Part shown: positions 1 through 6,546 of the stretch, one piece after another
Layout: every line of letters starts with the position of its first letter
Position numbering within the stretch: the stretch's first letter is position 1
Assembly (NCBI GenBank): GCA_937892095.1
Contig: CALAVC010000182.1
Location: forward strand, 1 to 14,660
Source of the DNA: an uncultured Bacteroidales bacterium
GTDB taxonomy: Bacteria; Bacteroidota; Bacteroidia; Bacteroidales; Marinilabiliaceae
Direction of reading: 5' to 3'
DNA length: 14,660 bases
Notes under the pieces: model-generated
The model's database searches: none
The model's input: the letters and a program-made list of their open reading frames with translations, nothing else
Told to the model about the DNA's origin: nothing
Translations under genes and position numbers: made by a program

Positions 1-949
1 GCGAAGTTCGTCGTCAGTATCTTCGGCAGCGGGTTTGTCTACTTCGATGTCTATTGGGCTGTCTGGGATTTCTATGCCCGGTTCATCGTTTCGTAGTCGG
101 ACTATCTCTACGCCTCCTAATTTTTCATGTTTGTTGTTGTCAGTTTCGTTGTCTTTGGGTTCGTCTGTTTCTACATCGTCTGGTTTGTCTTCATTGTCGG
201 TTTTTGAAGACGTACTGTTTATCTCAATGTCTATGCCATCGTTAGGTTTGTTTTCTGTTTGTGTGGGAGCTTCGGGCATAGGTTCTGGCTTTTGCGAGCC
301 GTCGTTCATTTCGATTGTTGGCAGGCTTATGCCAGGCAGTTTTATGCGTTGGAGAAAAGACATAAGCGACGTGCGTAGAGATTCGAAATGTGTTGCGAAA
401 AAGAAGAATGAGATAAGAGCAAGAATGACAATTGTCCCGAGGCTTCCTAATGCACTTGTGAGCCAGCGTGCGCAGTAGTAGCCATGCATACCACCCATCA
501 GAAGATAGAATTGTCCAGAGAATCGGTAGAATATGAAGCCGAGCGTTATGCTACCCCAAATGGCTAATGCAAGACAAAAGGCAAACTGCTTTCGGAGAGA
601 AAAATGGCGTAGACGAAGAACCCAAACGCCAAGTACGATGAGTAAATAGGGGATTGTGAGAGCCATGAGGCCTATGCCGTTGGTGACCAAAAGGTCGGAA
701 ATCCATGCTCCAAATTTACCCATTGGGTTGCGTACTTCGATGTCGGGATTGCTTATGAGTTCGACAATGGATAGGTCGAATATGCTACGGTCGGCACCGC
801 CCGTCACTGCGAAGGCTGTTATTGCAATGAAAATGAGTGTGCCAAGAACTATGAAGAAAATGCCGAGAGCAAAGCGGAGTGATGAGATTGGTGCTGCAGA
901 AACCTCACCTTTTTTTTCTGTTGGGTTGTTATCGTTTTTCTTGGGCATG
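1..949 (-). CDS. ftsK: DNA translocase FtsK, N-terminal part (cut by window edge)
   Basis: FtsK/SpoIIIE is a septum-anchored ATPase that pumps DNA and aids chromosome dimer resolution during division. Only the first 316 residues are visible; the motor and gamma domains lie beyond base 1. Seen directly: a Lys-rich cytoplasmic start, four hydrophobic segments (about residues 24-48, 85-111, 121-141 and 163-187), and a conserved-looking NPMGKFGAW stretch (75-83) between helices 1 and 2, as in other Bacteroidota FtsK. From about residue 212 follows a linker rich in Asp, Glu, Pro and Asn, typical of the region before the motor. The start at 949 (MPKKNDNN) gives a normal membrane-protein N-terminus. 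The gene lies 24 bp beyond a terminator, and no TAnnTTTG box is seen before it. The assignment rests on topology and the linker, since no Walker motif is visible. Confidence 0.85.
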
Positions 950-972
950 ACGAGCAGTCTTTGTTGAGGTTG

Positions 973-997
973 AAAAAAGACGTTGCAGGCAACGTCT
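973..997 (-). terminator. Rho-independent terminator after the lipoprotein gene
   Basis: On the minus strand, an 8-bp perfect stem (AGACGTTG at 978-985 with CAACGTCT at 990-997) and a 4-base loop are followed by a run of six T (plus-strand A973-978). It lies 42 bases past the lipoprotein stop codon and 24 bases before the ftsK start. It would end the trmN6/aminotransferase/lipoprotein transcript and separate it from ftsK. Confidence 0.8.
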
Positions 998-1038
998 CTG
1001 TGTTTTGGATTGTATATGTTTTATGGTAAGTGTGTGCG

Positions 1039-1770
1039 TTAGTTGAGCATAATGTCGACCATAGACATTAGGTCTTTACGAGATGCTAAAATGTGTCCGC
1101 CGGGGCGTTCAAAGTCTTTTGTAGAAACCTTTTCGTTTGACTCGATTTTGGTGGCTCTAAGCATTATGTTGCTTTCTCCCATACGAATGTTGAGAGCTGT
1201 TACAACACCAGGCGATGACCCTCTTTTTTCGAGTTTGGCGCGGAAGAGATCTGCAATCGTTATGTTGCCTTCGGGGCGTTCGTGGAAAGGTACAAAGAAA
1301 ACGTCTATGCGTGTCTCTTCTTGGTCGGCGAGGTCTGGGGTTATGCATACGTGTTGCGAAGTGTAGCCTGCAATGAGTGTGCTACCCGGAAACTCGGTTA
1401 TTTTTAGGTTTTCAGCGATGACTTTGGCATCGTCAAGGTCGAGCAATTCGCTCATTGTGAGCAATAACTTGGCGTTGTCGAAGTCGACTGCTACGAAGTC
1501 TTCGACATTAGAGACTACGCAACTGACGTTGACGAGCCCCATGGGTGCATTGATGACGAGCTTTATGTTGGTTGTGTCGTAGAGTCCTTTGACTGTGTGT
1601 GGCAAGAACGTGCCAAATTCTGAACTTTTGGTTATGTCGTCGGAGTAGGATATGTCGTATGTTACTTCGCCTTTAAGTGGGACGCGTTCGCCTGTTCCGT
1701 CGGAGCAAGCTATGACGACGCTGAGAAGCGCAATGATGAGCAATGTTGAGGTGTATTGGTAGAATTTCAT
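1039..1770 (-). CDS. Hypothetical lipoprotein, 243 aa
   Basis: I do not recognise the family. The N-terminus is a type II signal peptide: Lys2, a hydrophobic stretch (about 10-20) and a lipobox VIAC with Cys22 as the predicted lipidation site. The residues after Cys (SDGTGE) are only mildly acidic, so surface export by an acidic retention/export signal is uncertain. The mature part (about 220 residues) has alternating short hydrophobic and polar stretches suggestive of a beta-rich fold, with no Zn, Walker or catalytic motif that I can see. Its ATG overlaps the stop of the upstream aminotransferase gene in an ATGA quartet, so translation is probably coupled and the start is firm. A terminator follows 42 bases downstream. 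It probably sits in the inner or outer membrane facing the periplasm; its function is unknown. Confidence 0.75.
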   Translation of the reverse strand: MKFYQYTSTLLIIALLSVVIACSDGTGERVPLKGEVTYDISYSDDITKSSEFGTFLPHTVKGLYDTTNIKLVINAPMGLVNVSCVVSNVEDFVAVDFDNAKLLLTMSELLDLDDAKVIAENLKITEFPGSTLIAGYTSQHVCITPDLADQEETRIDVFFVPFHERPEGNITIADLFRAKLEKRGSSPGVVTALNIRMGESNIMLRATKIESNEKVSTKDFERPGGHILASRKDLMSMVDIMLN

Positions 1771-2573
1771 TTGTGGTCAGCTATGTAAGCGTTGACTTTG
1801 TTTTGCATGGCATCCATTAGTTTTTGGCAGACGGGGTGCGGAGCTTTAAACGTGACATTGGAAACAGATCTTATGGGTAAGATTCGCATGGGTGTGCTTG
1901 AAAGAAATGCACCAACTACTTCGGACAACTCGTTAGTGTGTAGCAAGCTATATTTAACGTTTACGTTGTTGACGTTGCAAAGTTCTAATATCTGCTTGCG
2001 GACAATGCCTCCAAGTACTGCACTATCTGGTGCTGTAAGTAGTGTGTTGTCGGGCAAGATAAAAAAAACGTTTGAGCGACTACCTTCTGTTATGAAGCCG
2101 TCGGTGTTGACGAGCAAACTTTCGTAGGCTTTTTGTTGGGTTTGTTGCTCGTGCGCTTGTTGCCTCATTTGCGAGTGGAATATTTTGGACTGTGGGCAGC
2201 TACGTTCGGCATGTAGTAGGCTACAATCTACTCCAAGACGATACCTTTCTTTGGTCGGGTAGATGGTTTCCACGAAGCCACATTGGGTGTGTCCGTCGTC
2301 GGTAGAGACTATGCGCATGTCACAATCCCGATTACCATTGCACAATACGAGCCAATCGATGAGTTCGGGTAGCTTGTTGAGCCAATTGGGAGATGGTATG
2401 TTGCGACTTTGCAGACTTGATGTCCAGCGTGCGATGTGGTCGGATAGGAAGAGTGGGCAACCATTTTCGACACGAAGAACTTCGTATATTTCGTTGTCTC
2501 GTCCTATGGGCGTTTGGTCGGTTGCTGGCTCTATTTTGCCGTCAATGATTATGCTGTTGCCAATATATTGCAT
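1767..2573 (-). CDS. Class IV PLP-dependent aminotransferase
   Basis: Fold-type IV PLP enzyme, a family that includes branched-chain aminotransferase, D-amino-acid transaminase and aminodeoxychorismate lyase (PabC). Seen in sequence: YEVLRVENG and DHIARW in the N-terminal part (30-50); a candidate Schiff-base lysine K130 in SKIFHSQMR; the PLP signature TEGSRSNVFFI (162-172), whose Glu163 should contact the pyridine nitrogen; LGGIVRKQIL (187-196), matching the usual LPGITR segment; and SSTPMRILPI (225-234), corresponding to the phosphate-side loop. The length (268 aa) is normal. It is divergent around the lysine, with a Gln-rich stretch (138-147). Substrate cannot be told: a PabC-like role in folate synthesis or a branched-chain or D-amino-acid role are all possible. 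It sits between trmN6 and a lipoprotein gene that it overlaps by 4 bp. Cytoplasmic. Confidence 0.8.
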   Translation of the reverse strand: MQYIGNSIIIDGKIEPATDQTPIGRDNEIYEVLRVENGCPLFLSDHIARWTSSLQSRNIPSPNWLNKLPELIDWLVLCNGNRDCDMRIVSTDDGHTQCGFVETIYPTKERYRLGVDCSLLHAERSCPQSKIFHSQMRQQAHEQQTQQKAYESLLVNTDGFITEGSRSNVFFILPDNTLLTAPDSAVLGGIVRKQILELCNVNNVNVKYSLLHTNELSEVVGAFLSSTPMRILPIRSVSNVTFKAPHPVCQKLMDAMQNKVNAYIADHK

Positions 2574-2648
2574 GATTGTTAACCAACGACATGAACACTT
2601 GCGAATTTAATATTTTTCGGTCGGATTAGCTAAACTGCGCTTTATAAT

Positions 2649-3359
2649 CTACAAGTAAAAATCGGCGAGTGCTGCTATGTATTCGTGTGTTCGTGTGCCG
2701 TCGGGAGTCAATAGCGTGAGCTGCGAATGAGTTGTTGTGTTTGGTCGAGAAAGCGTAAAATCGGCAATGAATCGTTTGGGATGTTTGTTGTTTGTCGTGA
2801 AAATGGTTGTTATGTGTCGGGGGTAGAGCGCGTTTTTTTCTGCAATGGTTGTTGTTTGTCGGATAGCGTCGTAGGGTAGTATGAGCGAAAACGTGCCGTT
2901 TGGAGAGAGGTAAGTTGCCGACAATCTGATTAGGTCGGCAAGTGGTAGAGTATCATCGTGTCGTGCAAGTGTACGCTTCTTGTTTGGGCAGGTGAGCGAA
3001 TTTGAAAAGAATGGAGGGTTGCTTACAATGATGTCGTAGAGAGAGTCTGCCTGAAATGCACGATAGTCGGCTTGTTGCGCAGAAAGACGATTGGCAAATG
3101 GCGAGTCTTTGAAGTTTTGCGTGGCTTGGTGGACGGCGTCTGGGTCGATGTCTATGGCGCTGACGATTGATTGTGGGTAGCGTTGTGCAAGCATAAGTGC
3201 AACAACGCCAGTGCCTGTCCCGACGTCGAGTATACGACTGACGGCAGTCGTGGTATGGGTGGATAGTCCGCCAAGAAGCACGCTGTCGGTGCCAACTTTC
3301 ATTGCCGTATGGTCTTGATTTACAATGAATTGCTTAAAACGAAAGAATGTATTGGACAT
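2649..3359 (-). CDS. trmN6: tRNA1(Val) (adenine(37)-N6)-methyltransferase family protein
   Basis: SAM-dependent methyltransferase of the YfiC/TrmN6 family, which makes m6A37 in tRNA-Val in E. coli. The start at 3359 (MSNTFFRFKQFIVNQD) matches the usual family N-terminus. A longer reading from 3413 would begin inside the upstream terminator stem, so I reject it. Seen: AMKVGTDSVLLG just after the start, SAM-binding motif I ILDVGTGTGVVA, an acidic residue in AIDIDPDAV (motif II), and the catalytic motif VSNPPFFSNS, where NPPF is typical of N6-adenine methyltransferases. The length of 236 aa is close to that of the E. coli enzyme. It is the first gene after a strong terminator, and the aminotransferase gene follows 75 bases downstream. 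I found no TAnnTTTG box before it. The family is firm; the exact tRNA target is inferred. Confidence 0.88.
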   Translation of the reverse strand: MSNTFFRFKQFIVNQDHTAMKVGTDSVLLGGLSTHTTTAVSRILDVGTGTGVVALMLAQRYPQSIVSAIDIDPDAVHQATQNFKDSPFANRLSAQQADYRAFQADSLYDIIVSNPPFFSNSLTCPNKKRTLARHDDTLPLADLIRLSATYLSPNGTFSLILPYDAIRQTTTIAEKNALYPRHITTIFTTNNKHPKRFIADFTLSRPNTTTHSQLTLLTPDGTRTHEYIAALADFYL

Positions 3360-3393
3360 GAAATAAAATGTGTGGCATGATGTGTAAGGTAAT

Positions 3394-3433
3394 AAAAAAT
3401 CGGCTATCCTCACAACAGTTGAGGATAGCCGAT
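3394..3433 (-). terminator. Strong Rho-independent terminator after the CoA-transferase gene
   Basis: A perfect 14-bp stem (ATCGGCTATCCTCA at 3399-3412 and its complement at 3420-3433) has a 7-base loop. On the minus strand it is followed by T6 and then ATT (plus strand 3391-3399). It starts 22 bases past the CoA-transferase stop codon, and 34 bases remain before the trmN6 start. Confidence 0.92.
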
Positions 3434-3455
3434 GTATCGGTTGTTTGGGAATTTT

Positions 3456-4940
3456 TTAGAACTTGGCGTTGCGCATGTCGCCTGTCTCGGCAAGGGCGAG
3501 GTGCATTGCGAAGGCTTTGCTGAGTGAAATGGGGGTATGGCACTTTCCTTCGGATATTTTGAGATAATCCCAGAGTAGCTGTTTGTAGTCTGGGTGTACG
3601 CATTTTTCTATTATGGTTCGTGCTTTTTGTAGTGGACTCTTAGCACGCAAGTCGGCCACGCCATATTCTGTGGCAATGACTCTGACGGAGTGTTCGTTGC
3701 TGTCGACGTGCGATGCCATTGGGACGATTGCAGAAATCACGCCACCTTTGGCCACCGACGGGCAAGTGAAGATTGAGAGGTAGGCATTGCGAGCAAAGTC
3801 GGCAGATCCACCAATCCCGTTCATCATCTTTTGACCGCTTACGTTCGTGCTGTTGACGTTGCCAAAGATGTCAACTTCAAGAGCTGTGTTGATGGCTATG
3901 ATGCCGAGTCGGCGTACAAGCTCTGGGTGGTTGGTGATTTCTTGTGGGCGGAGCATTAGTCGGCTCTTGAAGAAGTCGAAGTCGGCATATACCTTGTCAA
4001 GCATGTCGTCGGATAGGGTTAGTGAACTGCCCGATGCAAACGAGATTCGACCCGATTGCATTAGTGGAATTACCGAATTCTGTATTACTTCGGTAAACAT
4101 TGTGAAGGGTGGGATGTCGGGGCATTCGCCTAAGGAGCCAAGAACAGCGTTGGCGATATTGCCGACACCCGATTGAAGAGGTAGAAATTCTTTGGGGATA
4201 AGACCGCGTCGGAGTTCATTGATTAGGAACTCAGCAACGTTTTGTCCAATCTTTGTGGTGATGGCATTGGGCTCGGTAAAAGCGGCAATGTTGTCTTGAA
4301 GATTGGTGCGAACGACACCAAGAACTTTCTTAGGGTCTATGCTGATGTGTTCGGTGCCTATGCGGTCGCCTGGGTGATAGACCGGAATCTCGCGGCGATA
4401 GGGTGGTGTGAGAGGTTCGTAGATGTCGTGCATGCCACGAACGCTCTGTGGGTGTCGTTCGTTAAGCTCTATTATTATCTTATCGGCCGACTTGACGAGC
4501 GTGGGCGATATGCCCACAGAGCTTGTTGGGATAAGCTCTCCGTTGTCGGTTATTTCGGCAGCTTCAATTATGCAGACGTCCATGTGCCCCAAGAATCCAT
4601 AGCGTAGGTCTTGTGCGACGTGGCTAAGGTTGAGGTCGAAGTATTGCGTTTCTTGGCTATTGATGGCTGCACGCATGTCTTTGTGACTCTGAAATGGCGT
4701 GCGGAACTTGACTGCATGAGCGCGAGCGAGTGCGCCATCTATGGGGTCGCCTGTTGACCCGCCCGTTATGATGCCAACACGAAACTGACGACCATTGTTG
4801 TGTTCATTCTCGGCTTTGCGAGCGAGAGCTGATGGTACGGCTTTGGGCGTACCGACTGACGAGAAACCGCCAATGCCGACAACGAAATCATTTTTGATGT
4901 ATTCTGCTGCCTCATCGGCCGTCAACTCTGGGAAACGCAT
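3456..4940 (-). CDS. Acetyl-CoA hydrolase/transferase (succinyl-CoA:acetate CoA-transferase type)
   Basis: Class I CoA-transferase of the Cat1/AarC/SCACT type, which moves CoA between succinyl-, propionyl-, butyryl- or acetyl-CoA and free acids through a glutamyl-CoA thioester. Seen: N-terminal VGIGGFSSVGTPKAVP (21-36); GITGGSTGD-like ITGGSTGDP (58-66); SGVGNIANAVLG (257-268), a CoA-transferase glycine-rich loop; FTEVIQNSVIPLM (282-294), with Glu284 as the likely catalytic glutamate; and VSGQKMMNGIGGSADFARN (367-385), typical of this subfamily. At 494 aa it has the normal length. It appears monocistronic, with its own -7 box at 4977-4984 and a strong terminator. In a fermenting Bacteroidales it would take part in succinate, propionate or acetate formation, conserving the thioester bond. 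Acid specificity cannot be read from sequence; acetyl-CoA hydrolase is the main alternative name. Cytoplasmic. Confidence 0.9.
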   Translation of the reverse strand: MRFPELTADEAAEYIKNDFVVGIGGFSSVGTPKAVPSALARKAENEHNNGRQFRVGIITGGSTGDPIDGALARAHAVKFRTPFQSHKDMRAAINSQETQYFDLNLSHVAQDLRYGFLGHMDVCIIEAAEITDNGELIPTSSVGISPTLVKSADKIIIELNERHPQSVRGMHDIYEPLTPPYRREIPVYHPGDRIGTEHISIDPKKVLGVVRTNLQDNIAAFTEPNAITTKIGQNVAEFLINELRRGLIPKEFLPLQSGVGNIANAVLGSLGECPDIPPFTMFTEVIQNSVIPLMQSGRISFASGSSLTLSDDMLDKVYADFDFFKSRLMLRPQEITNHPELVRRLGIIAINTALEVDIFGNVNSTNVSGQKMMNGIGGSADFARNAYLSIFTCPSVAKGGVISAIVPMASHVDSNEHSVRVIATEYGVADLRAKSPLQKARTIIEKCVHPDYKQLLWDYLKISEGKCHTPISLSKAFAMHLALAETGDMRNAKF

Positions 4941-4976
4941 GATCTGAATACTTTTTATTTAAAATTACTATGCCGA

Positions 4977-4984
4977 CAAAAATA
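4977..4984 (-). promoter_or_regulatory. Putative -7 promoter box for the CoA-transferase gene
   Basis: The minus strand reads TATTTTTG, an exact match to the Bacteroidota -7 consensus TAnnTTTG. It lies 36 bases before the start codon, giving a 5' leader of about 30 bases. No clear TTTG -33 element is seen at the usual spacing. Confidence 0.6.
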
Positions 4985-5030
4985 GTCAGCTCATATTATA
5001 TGGATTTCTAAATATTGCGTAATTGTGGTT

Positions 5031-5061
5031 AAAAGAAAATTACACTTGTGGAGGTGTGTAA
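5031..5061 (-). terminator. Weak terminator-like hairpin after the esterase gene
   Basis: On the minus strand, TTACAC (5056-5061) pairs with GTGTAA (5040-5045) across a 10-base loop, followed by TTTTCTTTT (plus 5031-5039). The stem is short and low in GC, so termination may be partial. Confidence 0.4.
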
Positions 5062-5066
5062 GTGTT

Positions 5067-6542
5067 TTACTTACAAAGGAATAGCTCAAGTTCTTTTTTC
5101 CATTGGCTGCTATGTGCGAAATTTTCGCGAAAACCCCAGCCGTGTCCTCCTATCGGATAGCAAAGAAGAGTTGTCTTGACACTTTTGCGTGTGAGAGCTT
5201 CGGCATAGGCTACTCCGTTGGGAAGAGGTGGCACGGTTTTGTCGTCGAGCGAGAGGGCTATGAAAGCACGAGGCGTTTGTTCGGATACTTTTTTGTCGTT
5301 GGAGTATTCGATTGTGAGTTGTTCGCTTGCTTCGGTGCCAAGTAGGTTGTCGTGTGAGCCTTGGTGCGTAAGGCCAGGAATCATGCTGATGACTGGGTAT
5401 AGTAGGACCTGAAAGTCGACAAGTTCGGGTGAATGAGTAGCAATTGTGGAGGCTAAGTGTCCACCTGCCGAGCTACCCATGATACCTACTTCGGTGTAGC
5501 CTCCGAGTGTTGTGGCATATTGGCGTGCATATTCAATAGCTTTTCGAGCGTCGGCTTGTGGGATTCGGTAGTCGGCGTGTGGCATGCGATAGAATAGCAC
5601 GAAAGCTGTCAGTCCGTGGGTTGCTGCCCATTGCGCTACTTCCGTACCCTCGTGTTCGCGTGCGAGTGTTGTATATCCACCACCTGGGCAAATGACTATT
5701 GCACGTTTGGGATTGGGCTTATGGCTTGGGTAGACGAGCATTTCTGCGCCTGTGGATAACTTGACGTGTTGAGGGCGAGCGTTTTTGACGACTTCTACTA
5801 TAGGCTCAGCCCATAGTGTGCCAAGTTTTTCGGCACCACGTTTGTTGGGGTGTAGAAAGAACGTGCCAGCTTTGCCAGCTTCGGGCGTGAAGAGGCTATT
5901 GTCGGCAGCAAAGATGTCCCAAGCACTTGTGTCGCCAAGGTGCACGCGATAGTTCTTTGCACGTCGATAGCCACTGACAATGTCATCAACTGCAGAGCGG
6001 TAGCGACTCAGGCGGTGCTGTCCTTCGGCAAGGTAGCGTGCGCTGTTGTAGGTGTTGGGGCTATAGTATATTGGGTGGTGAATGACGAAGTGTGCACGTG
6101 GATAGCGAGCATTGAGGCTATCTATTATTGCACGCATGTTTTTGCGGTAGTCGGCATTGGAGAGGGCGGCGCCATTGGTGCCTTCTGCTGCGCTGTCGTT
6201 CGTGCCGAGCGAGATGGAAAAAACAAGCGTTGCGTCGTTACTTTTATTTGCAATGAACTTGTCGGCTGTAGATGTGGCTGTCGCAAACATTTTGGAGCCC
6301 GGAAGCCAATCGGTTGTCGTGGCTCCGCAAACACCTAAGTTGGCAATGCCGACTGCTCCAACTTTTTCTGTAATAAGTCGTCCGACTACGGCAGGAGGGG
6401 CCATTTCGGAGCGATCGGGCAACGTGGCACCGAAAGTTATGCTATTGCCGATGAAGATTACGTTGGCCACATTTTGGGCAAGCGAACATACAGCTATCTG
6501 TAGTGCAAAAACGGATATGAGCAAAGTTTTTTTCATTGTCAT
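5067..6542 (-). CDS. Secreted two-domain esterase: SGNH hydrolase fused to alpha/beta-hydrolase
   Basis: A signal peptide (MKKTLLISVFALQIAVCSLA, likely cleaved after Ala22) precedes two different hydrolase domains. Domain 1 (about 27-255) is SGNH/GDSL: block I FIGNSITFG with Ser34 (GNS instead of GDS), Gly in NLGVCGA (68-74), GTND with Asn115, and His231 in LHPNKRG. The Asp normally three residues before this His is absent (Phe). Domain 2 (about 265-491) is an alpha/beta-hydrolase like bacterial polysaccharide deacetylating esterases: oxyanion loop PGGGY (286-290), nucleophile elbow GSSAG with Ser358, Asp434 in DDKTVP, and His467 in GGHGWG. It probably removes acetyl or other ester groups from glycans in the periplasm or outside. 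The gene begins 4 bases after the isomerase stop, so the two are co-transcribed. The start could be M1 or M3; M3 (6536) gives the cleaner signal peptide. Substrate unknown. Confidence 0.85.
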   Translation of the reverse strand: MTMKKTLLISVFALQIAVCSLAQNVANVIFIGNSITFGATLPDRSEMAPPAVVGRLITEKVGAVGIANLGVCGATTTDWLPGSKMFATATSTADKFIANKSNDATLVFSISLGTNDSAAEGTNGAALSNADYRKNMRAIIDSLNARYPRAHFVIHHPIYYSPNTYNSARYLAEGQHRLSRYRSAVDDIVSGYRRAKNYRVHLGDTSAWDIFAADNSLFTPEAGKAGTFFLHPNKRGAEKLGTLWAEPIVEVVKNARPQHVKLSTGAEMLVYPSHKPNPKRAIVICPGGGYTTLAREHEGTEVAQWAATHGLTAFVLFYRMPHADYRIPQADARKAIEYARQYATTLGGYTEVGIMGSSAGGHLASTIATHSPELVDFQVLLYPVISMIPGLTHQGSHDNLLGTEASEQLTIEYSNDKKVSEQTPRAFIALSLDDKTVPPLPNGVAYAEALTRKSVKTTLLCYPIGGHGWGFRENFAHSSQWKKELELFLCK

Positions 6543-6546
6543 CCGA

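Noticed and set aside
35..478. Open frame of 147 codons on the plus strand at the left edge
   Set aside because: It is antisense to the ftsK N-terminus, whose minus-strand product has four membrane helices and the expected linker; the plus-strand product is low-complexity Ser/Leu.
3360..3413. Upstream start (3413) for the tRNA methyltransferase
   Set aside because: The extra 18 codons would begin in the terminator stem of the preceding gene, and the family N-terminus begins at MSNTFFRFKQF (3359).
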